DNA from: Nisaea sp.
GTDB taxonomy: Bacteria; Pseudomonadota; Alphaproteobacteria; Thalassobaculales; Thalassobaculaceae
Direction: 5' to 3'
Length of the DNA stretch: 64,000 nt
NCBI RefSeq assembly: GCF_034670185.1
Contig: NZ_JAXMNY010000003.1
Location: 1 to 64,000 of the forward strand
This document shows, one piece after another, positions 55,046 through 62,939 of the stretch. The first letter of the stretch is position 1, and every line of letters starts with the position of its first letter. The position numbers and the translations under genes were made by a program. The notes beneath the pieces are model-generated. The model did not search any database. It saw only the letters and a program-made list of their open reading frames with translations, and was not told where the DNA came from.

Positions 55046-55807
55046 ATGGGAAAAATAAGTGCGATTTACAGGTTTCCGGTCAAGGGTATGACAGGGGAAT
55101 CTCTGGAGAGCGTGCCGCTGGAAGCGGGGCGCATGCTTCCGAACGACCGTCGTTTCGGAATTCTGCACGGCGCCTCGGCGCGGCGTGCGGAAGCCGGAGA
55201 CCGGGATTGGAAGGCGAAAGCCAATTTCCTTCAGCTTGCACAGGTCGAGAAGCTCGCTCAACTGGAAGCGCGTTTTGACGGCGAGAGCGAGATCCTGCAG
55301 ATCTGGCGCAAGGGCCGGAACGTCTCCAGCGGCAAGCTTACCGACGTCAATGGACGGACGGTGCTGGAGCAGTTCTTCGCTGCCTTCATGACGAAGGAAA
55401 GCCGGGGCCAGCCGCGTATTGTCGAAAGTGGCGATCAGCCCTATTCCGACGTGAAGGTTCCTTTCGTCTCGATCATCAATCTGGAAAGTGTCCGGGATCT
55501 CGAACGCGTGGTTGGCCAGCCGGTCGATCCGCTGCGGTTCCGGGGCAATCTCCTGATTGAAGGTGTGCCGGCTTGGGAAGAATTCACCTGGGTCGGAAAG
55601 ACGCTGAAAATCGGCGATGCCGAAATCCGCGTTGCCGAACGGATTGGCCGTTGCCCGGCGACCAATGTCGATCCGGCAACGGCACAGCGCGACCTGACGA
55701 TCCCGCGGGATCTACAGAATGGTTTCGGCCATACCGATTGCGGCATCTATGTCGATGTGACCGGTGGCGGCACGATCCGTGTCGGTGACGAAATCACTGT
55801 TCTCTAG
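55046..55807 (+). CDS. MOSC-domain protein
   Basis: A 253-aa protein with an N-terminal MOSC beta-barrel-like part (ISAIYRFPVKGMTGESLESV) and the MOSC core (FRGNLLIEGVPAWEEFTWVG, EIRVAERIGRCPATNVDPAT). The cysteine in RIGRCPATNVD is the residue thought to bind molybdenum cofactor or carry sulfur. Function may be molybdoenzyme-linked N-hydroxy reduction or sulfur transfer; there is no partner gene nearby. ATG at 55046 is chosen over upstream in-frame codons because the homologous start MGKISAIYRFPVKG begins there. It diverges from clpB. Confidence 0.88.
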   Translation: MGKISAIYRFPVKGMTGESLESVPLEAGRMLPNDRRFGILHGASARRAEAGDRDWKAKANFLQLAQVEKLAQLEARFDGESEILQIWRKGRNVSSGKLTDVNGRTVLEQFFAAFMTKESRGQPRIVESGDQPYSDVKVPFVSIINLESVRDLERVVGQPVDPLRFRGNLLIEGVPAWEEFTWVGKTLKIGDAEIRVAERIGRCPATNVDPATAQRDLTIPRDLQNGFGHTDCGIYVDVTGGGTIRVGDEITVL

Positions 55808-55956
55808 TCTCTGGGCTGGTCATTCGTCTTGAGGCCGGAACGGTACCAATGCCTTTTACGAACGCATCGGATATCAGCGTTCTTAGCCATCCTATTCGTT
55901 CCGGAAGCAGATCCAGGCACGAAGCAGATACAGTCGCTGACCTGACATTTCCGCAT

Positions 55957-55994
55957 AAAAAAACCGGCCATCATCACTGACAACCGGTTTTCTC
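55957..55994. terminator. Bidirectional terminator between MOSC and DUF4167 genes
   Basis: A run of A then ACCGG (to 55967), a loop of about 16 bases, then CCGGTTTTCTC (55984-55994). The stem is AAAACCGG with CCGGTTTT, with A and T tracts on the appropriate sides for both convergent genes. Confidence 0.75.
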
Positions 55995-56017
55995 AAAATG
56001 GTGTGCCTATAGGCCGA

Positions 56018-56806
56018 TCAGTCCTCGCCGGCCAACGGCAGAGCGGGCTCGACCGCTTCGACGACCTTGCGCGGGCGACCTCTGCGACGGACCGGCTTTG
56101 CTTCCGGCTCAACACTGTCGGCGGAAGCTTCTTCCGGCGCAGCCTTTGGTGCACCGCTTTCACTGGCACCGAGCATTGCCCGAAGCGCGGCATCATTATC
56201 CGCTGCCGGAGCGGCGGTATCCTGTGGAGCAGGTGCGCTGCGGCGGCGGCGCGGCTGACGCGGTGCGCGTTGTTCCGGCTCGCTGGTTTGTTGTTCGCCG
56301 GTTTGCTCTGCGGCTTCAGCGTCCTGACGGCGCTCGCTTCGTGTCCTGCGTGCCGGAGCAGACTCTTCGTCCGAAGACGGTGTCGCCTGAGGCTGGGGCA
56401 CTGGAGGCTGGACCGACCGCGCTTCTACGACATTACCCGCTTCGTTTTCGTCGTCTCTGCGGGAGTCGTCGTTACGCGGCGAGCTGTCAGACTGCTGTTG
56501 CCCGCTATCCTGCTGCGCATTTCTCCGGGCTTCACGGGCTTCATTCTCTTCGTTGAAAGCGCTGTAGATGCGGAAATAATGATCCGCATGCTGGAACAGG
56601 TTTTCAGCCAGCAGCCGGTCTCCGGCGGTCGAGGCATCCCGGGCAAGCGTCACGTATTTTTCATACACCTGATGCGCATTGCCACGAATCCGCACGTCGG
56701 GACCGTTGCTGTCGAAGGTCTGGTTTCTGTTGGGGGTGCTCGGGCGACGATTATTGTTATTTCCGCCGCGACCCCGCCCACGTTTCTGATGGGGACCTTG
56801 TCTCAT
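56018..56806 (-). CDS. DUF4167 family protein
   Basis: A 262-aa protein. The first 95 residues carry the DUF4167 region: a basic glycine/asparagine-rich start (MRQGPHQKRGRGRGGNNNNR) and the conserved SNGPDVRIRGNAHQVYEKYV and HADHYFRIYSAFNEENE. The rest is disordered, rich in Glu, Arg, Pro and Ala, and ends in a basic RRRGRPRKVVEAVEP AT-hook-like stretch. Such proteins are widespread in Alphaproteobacteria next to prmC and prfA; nucleic-acid binding is plausible but unproven. Confidence 0.88.
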   Translation of the reverse strand: MRQGPHQKRGRGRGGNNNNRRPSTPNRNQTFDSNGPDVRIRGNAHQVYEKYVTLARDASTAGDRLLAENLFQHADHYFRIYSAFNEENEAREARRNAQQDSGQQQSDSSPRNDDSRRDDENEAGNVVEARSVQPPVPQPQATPSSDEESAPARRTRSERRQDAEAAEQTGEQQTSEPEQRAPRQPRRRRSAPAPQDTAAPAADNDAALRAMLGASESGAPKAAPEEASADSVEPEAKPVRRRGRPRKVVEAVEPALPLAGED

Positions 56807-56954
56807 GTTTGATTCTTTGCCGTTTTAAAAGGGCGCCAAATGGGCTCCCATGCCAAAACACCGATCCACACCACGTGCGTGATCGAAACATCCGGAGCAT
56901 CCGGTAGGACCAGGTCCAAGCCGATGCATTCATCTCATAACCAGGATGGTTTCC

Positions 56955-56988
56955 TGCAACAGACCTGCCCCCTCCGGCCTCTGTTGCA
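56955..56988. other. Inverted repeat in the prmC-DUF4167 gap
   Basis: Arms TGCAACAGA (56955-56963) and TCTGTTGCA (56980-56988) match perfectly with a 16-base GC-rich spacer. There is no T tract, so an mRNA hairpin or a protein-binding dyad is more likely than an intrinsic terminator. The rest of the 261-base gap shows nothing recognisable. Confidence 0.3.
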
Positions 56989-57067
56989 TGAAGGGAGACT
57001 ACCGGGTTGGGCGCGGCATTCCAAGTTCTAATTCCCCGCAGCAACGCAGCGACGGAGTAGGGCCAGG

Positions 57068-57952
57068 CTAGGCTCGCCGCACCAGAATGCAGCGCTCGAT
57101 GCCCGCCAGATCGTTCCGGAAACCGTCCACGATGAGGTCTGATGCTTCCACGATGCGGGAAATTGCAGGCCCCTGACCTTCTCCAAATTCGAGAGCTGCG
57201 AGACCGTCTTCGCTGAGTAGGGAAGGCAAGCATTCCGCGATGTTACGGTAGGCGGTCAGGCCGTCGGGGCCACCGTCCAGTGCTTGCATGGGGTCGTGTA
57301 CTTTTACTTCTGGTTGCAGTGAGGCGATGTCGGATGTGGGAATGTATGGCGGGTTGGAAAGCACGATATCAAATGGTCCGTTCACATTGTCCGCCCACCG
57401 GGAACGGATCATTCGTGCGCGGCTGGAAAGAGATAGTTTCTCTGCATTTTGGCGAGCAACTTGGACGCAGTCCGCGTCGATATCGACACCCACACCTTCT
57501 GCATTCGGAAATTCAGACAGCGCCGCCAGTAGAAGGCAGCCGGTTCCAGTGCCGAGATCAAGGATGCGATAGGCTCGATCGCGATCCGGATGAAGCTCCA
57601 GAAGGGCGTCGATCAGAGTCTCGCTGTCCGGGCGCGGGTCGAGGGTGGCAGGTGAGAGATCGAATTCCAGGCTCCAGAATTCGCGGGAGCCGAGAATGCG
57701 GGACACGGGCTCTCCACCGATTCGGCGCGCCAGAAATGCGGCAAAGCGGGTGCGCTCCTCCGCCGTAACCGGATCGTCTTCCCGGCCATGCAGTCGTCCT
57801 TCCACGCCGAGGGCATGGGCAAGCAGTAATCGCGCGTCGAGCCGGGGATTGTCGTTGCCTTCCGCAGCCAGACGTTGCGTCGCGGCCTGCAGCAGAGCGC
57901 CGATGGTCTCGGTCTCGCCAGGATCGTTCGCGTCAGGATCGTTTTGGGTCAT
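57068..57952 (-). CDS. prmC: PrmC, release-factor glutamine N5-methyltransferase
   Basis: A 294-aa SAM-dependent enzyme that methylates the glutamine of the GGQ loop in release factors. An N-terminal helical domain is followed by the SAM site ILDLGTGTGCLLLAALSEFP (about residue 130) and the catalytic NPPY motif in IVLSNPPYIPTSD (about 200). Its ATG overlaps the prfA stop as ATGA, so the enzyme and its substrate are made from one transcript. Confidence 0.96.
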   Translation of the reverse strand: MTQNDPDANDPGETETIGALLQAATQRLAAEGNDNPRLDARLLLAHALGVEGRLHGREDDPVTAEERTRFAAFLARRIGGEPVSRILGSREFWSLEFDLSPATLDPRPDSETLIDALLELHPDRDRAYRILDLGTGTGCLLLAALSEFPNAEGVGVDIDADCVQVARQNAEKLSLSSRARMIRSRWADNVNGPFDIVLSNPPYIPTSDIASLQPEVKVHDPMQALDGGPDGLTAYRNIAECLPSLLSEDGLAALEFGEGQGPAISRIVEASDLIVDGFRNDLAGIERCILVRRA

Positions 57953-59007
57953 CAGCTCATCGAGGCGAGGCGCGCGGCCTCGTCTTCGGCGGTCAGGGCG
58001 TCGACAAACTCGTCCAGAGCCTCGCCGGCAATCACCTTGTCTATTTTGTAGAGCGTCAGGTTGATGCGGTGATCGGACACTCGCCCCTGCGGAAAATTGT
58101 AGGTCCGGATGCGTTCGGAACGGTCTCCGCTGCCGATCTGATCCTTGCGGTCTGCTGCCCGCTCGCTGGCGAGGCGCTGGCGCTCATGATCGTAAAGCCG
58201 GGCTCGCAGGATCTTCATCGCCTTGGCCCGGTTCTTATGCTGCGACTTCTCGTCCTGTTGGGAGACCACGATGCCCGACGGAATATGCGTGATGCGGACC
58301 GCGCTTTCGGTCGTGTTGACATGCTGGCCGCCAGCGCCGCTGGCCCGGAACACATCGACCCGGAGATCCTTGTCTTCGATGTTCAGATCGACATCCTCAG
58401 CTTCCGGCAGCACTGCGACAGTGGCGGCGGAAGTGTGGATACGGCCGCCGGACTCGGTGACCGGCACCCGCTGAACCCGATGCACGCCAGATTCGAACTT
58501 GAGGCGCGCGAAGACGGAGCGGCCGGTGATCTCGGCGGTAGCTTCCTTGTAGCCGCCGATATCGTTCTCGGAGATTTCCATGACCTCGAACTTCCAGCCC
58601 TTCAGGGCCGCATAGCGCTGGTACATGCCGAACAGATCGGCGGCGAAAAGTGCCGCCTCGTCCCCGCCTGTACCCGCCCGGACTTCGAGGATGGCGTTCT
58701 TCTCGTCCGCCTCGTCCTTCGGCAGCAGCAGGATCTGGACGTCGCGCTCAAGCTCCGGCAGCGCTTTCTCAAGCCGCTGCACCTCGTCGGCGGCCATGTC
58801 CGCCATGTCCGGATCTTCCAGCAGCTCTCGGGCGTCGGTCAGCTCCCGGCGCATGTCGTTCAGCTCCGTCACCTTCTGGGCGATGGGCGCGAGTTCCGAG
58901 AGTTCTTTCGACAGCTTGGCTATGTCCGAGCTGTCTCCGGATGCCAGAATAGCTTCCAGTTCCTTGTGACGGGCCAGCACGCGTTCCAGATTTGCCTGCA
59001 AGCTCAC
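57952..59007 (-). CDS. prfA: Peptide chain release factor 1
   Basis: A 351-aa class I release factor recognising UAA and UAG. The PxT codon-reading motif appears as PVT in HRVQRVPVTESGGR near residue 187, which distinguishes RF1 from RF2, and the peptidyl-tRNA hydrolysis loop is RASGAGGQHVNTTESAVR near residue 228, with the glutamine methylated by PrmC. The upstream neighbour hemA overlaps it by four bases. Confidence 0.97.
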   Translation of the reverse strand: MSLQANLERVLARHKELEAILASGDSSDIAKLSKELSELAPIAQKVTELNDMRRELTDARELLEDPDMADMAADEVQRLEKALPELERDVQILLLPKDEADEKNAILEVRAGTGGDEAALFAADLFGMYQRYAALKGWKFEVMEISENDIGGYKEATAEITGRSVFARLKFESGVHRVQRVPVTESGGRIHTSAATVAVLPEAEDVDLNIEDKDLRVDVFRASGAGGQHVNTTESAVRITHIPSGIVVSQQDEKSQHKNRAKAMKILRARLYDHERQRLASERAADRKDQIGSGDRSERIRTYNFPQGRVSDHRINLTLYKIDKVIAGEALDEFVDALTAEDEAARLASMS

Positions 59008-60296
59008 AGGTCGTCTCCTTGTTCTTGGTCAAGACCGAACAGTTCCTCCAGCGTGGAGAGTGTCCGGTCGTCCAGATTGTCCGTTGCCGCCAGGCGCCGG
59101 AGATGTTCCGACGGGCCGTGCATGATGCGTTTCAGCAACAAGCGGGTTGCGTCTTCCGCGGAAAGGTTTGGCTGCTCCGCGTGTAATGTCTCGCGCATGC
59201 CTTCTAGGTGAGCCCGGAGGCGCGCGATGGAGGGAGCGGCGATGCGCCCGCTCTGGTCCGAGAGGAACCGGGCGACGGCGGCGTCGACCATCTCGCGGGC
59301 TGCTTCCGCCTCGGCCCGGCGGGCATTCTTGCCCTCGGTGGCGGACCGTTCCAGATCCTCCAGATCGAACAGGAAAGCTTCATCGATCCTGTTCACCGCC
59401 GGGTCGATATCGGCCGGAACCGATAGATCGACCAGAAAGATCGGGCGATAGCGGCGCTTCACCAGCGTCTGCCGGATCATTTCCTCGGTCAGCTGGGTGC
59501 GGCCTTCCCCGACGGCGGAGATGACGATATCGGCATCGACGAGTGCATCCGCAAGAGTATCCATGGTGCCGTGGTGTGCCCCGATGGATTTGGCTGTGGC
59601 CTCGGCGCGCCGCGCAATGCGGTCGAGCACTGTGACCGGTGTGCCGTGACTGTTGTGAAGTTGTTCCGCCAGAATGAGGCCGAGCTCGCCCGAGCCAAGC
59701 AGCACTGCGCGGGTCCGTTCCAGCGCGCCGTGGACGTCGCGGGCGACGGAAAGGGCAGCGGCGGCAATGGAGACTGGCCCTTCGGCAATACGGGTTTCCC
59801 GGCGCACCTGGCGGGCGGCTTCGAAGGCGGCGCTCATGGTTGCGTCGAGCAGCGGGCCGGAGGATTTCAGGCTGCGTGCCAGCCGGTGTCCCGCGCGCAT
59901 TTGCCCGAGGATCTGAGGCTCGCCGATAACCTGGCTGTCAAGGGAGGCGGCGACGCGGAACAGATGGCTCACCGCGTCCCCGCCGACATGCCGGTAAAGC
60001 AGCGGCTCCAGCAGGGCCGGGTCGAGATCAACCGGGGCGCAGAGGATCTTCGCGATGATGCTGCGGGCTTCTTCCGGGTTTGGAAAGACACCGGCAACCT
60101 CGACCCGGTCGCAGGTTGAGAGCGGCATGGCTTCCTCAACGCCGAAGACCCGAAGCGAGCGAAGCACGACCGGCAGCTCTTCGTCGGCGACGAAAAGTTG
60201 TTCACGGATCGCATCGGGACAAGTCCGGTGGTTGACGCCGACGACGGCGAAGCGGTGCAGATCCTGAAAAAGCGGGGAAGCGGAGCGGTCCGCCAA
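59004..60296 (-). CDS. hemA: Glutamyl-tRNA reductase
   Basis: A 430-aa NADPH-dependent enzyme that makes glutamate-1-semialdehyde from glutamyl-tRNA, the first step of C5-pathway tetrapyrrole synthesis. Motifs: GVNHRTCPDAIREQL near residue 18, the catalytic-cysteine region LSTCDRVEV near 58 (most homologues have N where this has D), the NADPH-binding VLLGSGELGLILAEQL near 190, and a C-terminal dimerisation helix. Most Alphaproteobacteria use the Shemin (ALAS) route, but Rhodospirillales-type genomes can carry HemA of this reductase type. Confidence 0.94.
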   Translation of the reverse strand: MADRSASPLFQDLHRFAVVGVNHRTCPDAIREQLFVADEELPVVLRSLRVFGVEEAMPLSTCDRVEVAGVFPNPEEARSIIAKILCAPVDLDPALLEPLLYRHVGGDAVSHLFRVAASLDSQVIGEPQILGQMRAGHRLARSLKSSGPLLDATMSAAFEAARQVRRETRIAEGPVSIAAAALSVARDVHGALERTRAVLLGSGELGLILAEQLHNSHGTPVTVLDRIARRAEATAKSIGAHHGTMDTLADALVDADIVISAVGEGRTQLTEEMIRQTLVKRRYRPIFLVDLSVPADIDPAVNRIDEAFLFDLEDLERSATEGKNARRAEAEAAREMVDAAVARFLSDQSGRIAAPSIARLRAHLEGMRETLHAEQPNLSAEDATRLLLKRIMHGPSEHLRRLAATDNLDDRTLSTLEELFGLDQEQGDDL

Positions 60297-60307
60297 CGCG
60301 CGCCTCG

Positions 60308-61552
60308 CTAGGCCTCGGCGCCGAGATGGTCCCCGATCTTGCCCAGCGCGACTTCGAGCTGCGTGCCTGTATCCAGGTCGCGGATCGTCGCTACGCCCTT
60401 TTCGAGTTCCGTCTCGCCGATAATGACGGCGTGGCTGGCATTGAGTTTGTTGGCCCGTTTCATGCGCTTTCCGAGATTGCCCGAATAGCCCATTTCGACA
60501 GAGTGGCCCGCCTTGCGCAAGTCGTGCGCGAGCTTGATCGCCGCGATGGTGGCGTCCTCGCCGACCGGGATTAGGGATAGCGGCCGCACTGGAGCCGCGG
60601 GGGCCTCGATCATCATGGCGATACGCTCGATACCGGCTGCCCAGCCGACCCCCGGCGTTGAGGGGCCACCCATGGTCTCGATCAACCCGTCATAGCGTCC
60701 GCCGGCCATCACGGTGCCCTGGGCGCCAAGCCGGTCGGTGACGAACTCGTAGGCGGTGTGGCAATAGTAATCGAGGCCGCGCACCAGCCGGTCATTCTGC
60801 TGATAGGGAATGCCGACCGCATCGAGCCCGGCTTTTACCGTGCCGTAGAAATCTTCGGAAGCCGCATTGAGGTAGTCGCCGAAGGAGGGGGCGTCCGCGA
60901 CGATCTTCCGGTCACCCTCATCCTTGCTGTCGAGGATGCGCAGAGGGTTTGCGTCCAGCCGCCGGAGGCTGTCCTCGGAGAGGCCGTCCTTGTGGCCCAT
61001 CAGATACTCGACCAGCGCGCCGCGATAGGCTTGGCGGCTTTCGGTGTCGCCGAGGGTGTTCAGCTGCAGAACGATGCCATCGAAAATGCCGAGCGCATCG
61101 AGAATATCGGCGCCGACCGTGATCACCTCGACATCGGCCTGCGGTGTCGGCACGCCGATCAGCTCGACGCCGATCTGATGGAACTGACGCTGGCGGCCTT
61201 TCTGCGGGCGCTCATAGCGGAACATCGGGCCCTGATAGAACAGCTTCAGCGGCAGATCCTGGGTCAGGCCGCCGGAAATGAAGGCGCGCGCCACGCCCGC
61301 CGTACCTTCCGGGCGCAGCGTTATGCTTTCATCACCCCGGTCGGTGAAGCTGTACATCTCTTTCGAAACCACGTCCGAGGTCTCACCGAGGGTGCGGGCG
61401 AAGACTTCGGTGAACTCGAAAATCGGTGTCTGAATTTCGCTGAAACCGTAGCGACCCGCCGTTTCGAGGGCCGTTTCGACCACATGGCGATGCCGCCGCG
61501 CATCCTCACCGAGGAGGTCGTGGGTGCCGCGAACGGGCTGCAACTTGGCCAT
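60308..61552 (-). CDS. hisS: Histidyl-tRNA synthetase
   Basis: A 414-aa class II aminoacyl-tRNA synthetase. Motif 1-2 region: LQPVRGTHDLLGEDARRHRHV, IQTPIFEFTEVFARTLGETSDVV, TLRPEGTAGVARAFI and FRYERPQKGRQRQFHQIGVE; the histidine-specific stretches are LVRGLDYYCHTAYEFV and the C-terminal anticodon domain opening with VRPLSLIPVGEDA. The ATG at 61552 (MAKLQPVRGTHD) gives the standard start; an in-frame codon at 61573 adds only seven residues. Confidence 0.97.
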   Translation of the reverse strand: MAKLQPVRGTHDLLGEDARRHRHVVETALETAGRYGFSEIQTPIFEFTEVFARTLGETSDVVSKEMYSFTDRGDESITLRPEGTAGVARAFISGGLTQDLPLKLFYQGPMFRYERPQKGRQRQFHQIGVELIGVPTPQADVEVITVGADILDALGIFDGIVLQLNTLGDTESRQAYRGALVEYLMGHKDGLSEDSLRRLDANPLRILDSKDEGDRKIVADAPSFGDYLNAASEDFYGTVKAGLDAVGIPYQQNDRLVRGLDYYCHTAYEFVTDRLGAQGTVMAGGRYDGLIETMGGPSTPGVGWAAGIERIAMMIEAPAAPVRPLSLIPVGEDATIAAIKLAHDLRKAGHSVEMGYSGNLGKRMKRANKLNASHAVIIGETELEKGVATIRDLDTGTQLEVALGKIGDHLGAEA

Positions 61553-61678
61553 GATTGAGGTCCTTTCAAACATCCCCGAAACCGACAGAATGCCGGGGAG
61601 GCTCGGTTTATGCCGCGTTTCCGTCCCGGATTCAAACGGATGCGGTGATTTTGCGTTGGTTGGAAATTCCGGAGGGTG

Positions 61679-62827
61679 TCAGGAAGCCGCCGGAGAAATG
61701 ATCTGTGCTGGGCTTTCGTCCGCTTCGGCCAGCTCCTTCTCGATCTCCGCCGCCTTTTCCTCGACGAGAGAGACCAGATGGTCGACGACATTGTCGTCCT
61801 TCAGGCGGTGGTGCGGCAGGCCGGCGATATAGACCTGGTGAGTTCCCTTGCCGCCGCCGGTGAAACCGATATCGGTCTCGCGCGCTTCGCCCGGCCCGTT
61901 CACAACGCAGCCGATTACCGAAAGGGTCATCGGTGTGGTGATATGGGCAAGCCGCTTCTCCAGAACCTCGACAGTCTTGATGACGTCGAACTGCTGGCGG
62001 GCGCAGGACGGGCATGAGATCACGTTCACGCCGCGATGGCGCAGGTTAAGCGACTTCAGGATGTCGAAGCCGACTTTCACCTCGTCCACGGGGTCCGAAG
62101 AGAGCGAGACCCGGATGGTATCGCCGATACCGCTCCAGAGCAGCATGCCCATACCGATGGAGGATTTGACGGAGCCGATGCGGAAACCACCAGCCTCCGT
62201 GATGCCCAGATGCAGTGGGTAATCGCAGGCGTCGGCTAGCCCCTGATAGGCGGCGACTGCAAGGAATATGTCGGAAGCTTTTACGCTGACTTTCGTCTCG
62301 TAGAAGTCGTTGTCTTCCAGGATGCGGATGTGATCGAGCGCGGATTCGACCATCGCTTCGGGGCAGGGCTCGCCGTATTTTTCCAGCAGATGCTTTTCCA
62401 GGCTGCCGGCATTGACGCCGATCCGGATGGAGCAGCCGTGATCTTTGGCGGCTTTCACGACTTCGCGGACGCGTTCGGCACTGCCGATATTGCCCGGATT
62501 GATCCGCAGGCAGGCAGCGCCCGCCTCGGCGGCTTCAATGGCGCGCTTATAGTGGAAATGAATATCCGCGACGATCGGTACCGGGCTGGCCTTGCAGATT
62601 TCCGGCATTGCCGCCGTCGAAGCTTCGTCGGGGCAGGAGACGCGCACGATATCGGCACCGGCATCGGCGCATTCCTGGATCTGCGCAATGGTCGCCTTGG
62701 CATCCGATGTCAGTGTGTTCGTCATGGTTTGCACTGTGATCGGCGCATCGCCGCCAACCAGCACATTGCCGACAGAGATCTGACGGGATTTTCGTCTGAA
62801 GATGTCGCGGTAGGGCCGCACGCTCAT
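61679..62827 (-). CDS. ispG: IspG (GcpE), 4-hydroxy-3-methylbut-2-enyl-diphosphate synthase
   Basis: A 382-aa 4Fe-4S enzyme of the MEP isoprenoid pathway that reduces the cyclic diphosphate MEcPP. The TIM-barrel half begins SRQISVGNVLVGGDAPITVQ and includes ADIVRVSCPDEAS and RINPGNIG; the cluster-binding half has the cysteines of NVISCPSCARQQFDV near residue 265 and of IGCVVNGPGEARETDIGFTGG near 305. The length is that of the bacterial one-piece form. hisS follows about 105 bases after its stop. Confidence 0.97.
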   Translation of the reverse strand: MSVRPYRDIFRRKSRQISVGNVLVGGDAPITVQTMTNTLTSDAKATIAQIQECADAGADIVRVSCPDEASTAAMPEICKASPVPIVADIHFHYKRAIEAAEAGAACLRINPGNIGSAERVREVVKAAKDHGCSIRIGVNAGSLEKHLLEKYGEPCPEAMVESALDHIRILEDNDFYETKVSVKASDIFLAVAAYQGLADACDYPLHLGITEAGGFRIGSVKSSIGMGMLLWSGIGDTIRVSLSSDPVDEVKVGFDILKSLNLRHRGVNVISCPSCARQQFDVIKTVEVLEKRLAHITTPMTLSVIGCVVNGPGEARETDIGFTGGGKGTHQVYIAGLPHHRLKDDNVVDHLVSLVEEKAAEIEKELAEADESPAQIISPAAS

Positions 62828-62939
62828 GGGATCGATCCGCTCGCTGTACTCGCCACTGCGAGATGGCGTTCCGGGTCTTATAAAGCAAGCAGACGCCGCG
62901 GGTAAACGCCGCCTTCGTGACGATTGAGGATTGTTGGCG

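Noticed and set aside
52746..55058. A 770-residue open frame on the plus strand opposite clpB
   Set aside because: It mirrors the codon pattern of clpB, which has every expected motif on the other strand.
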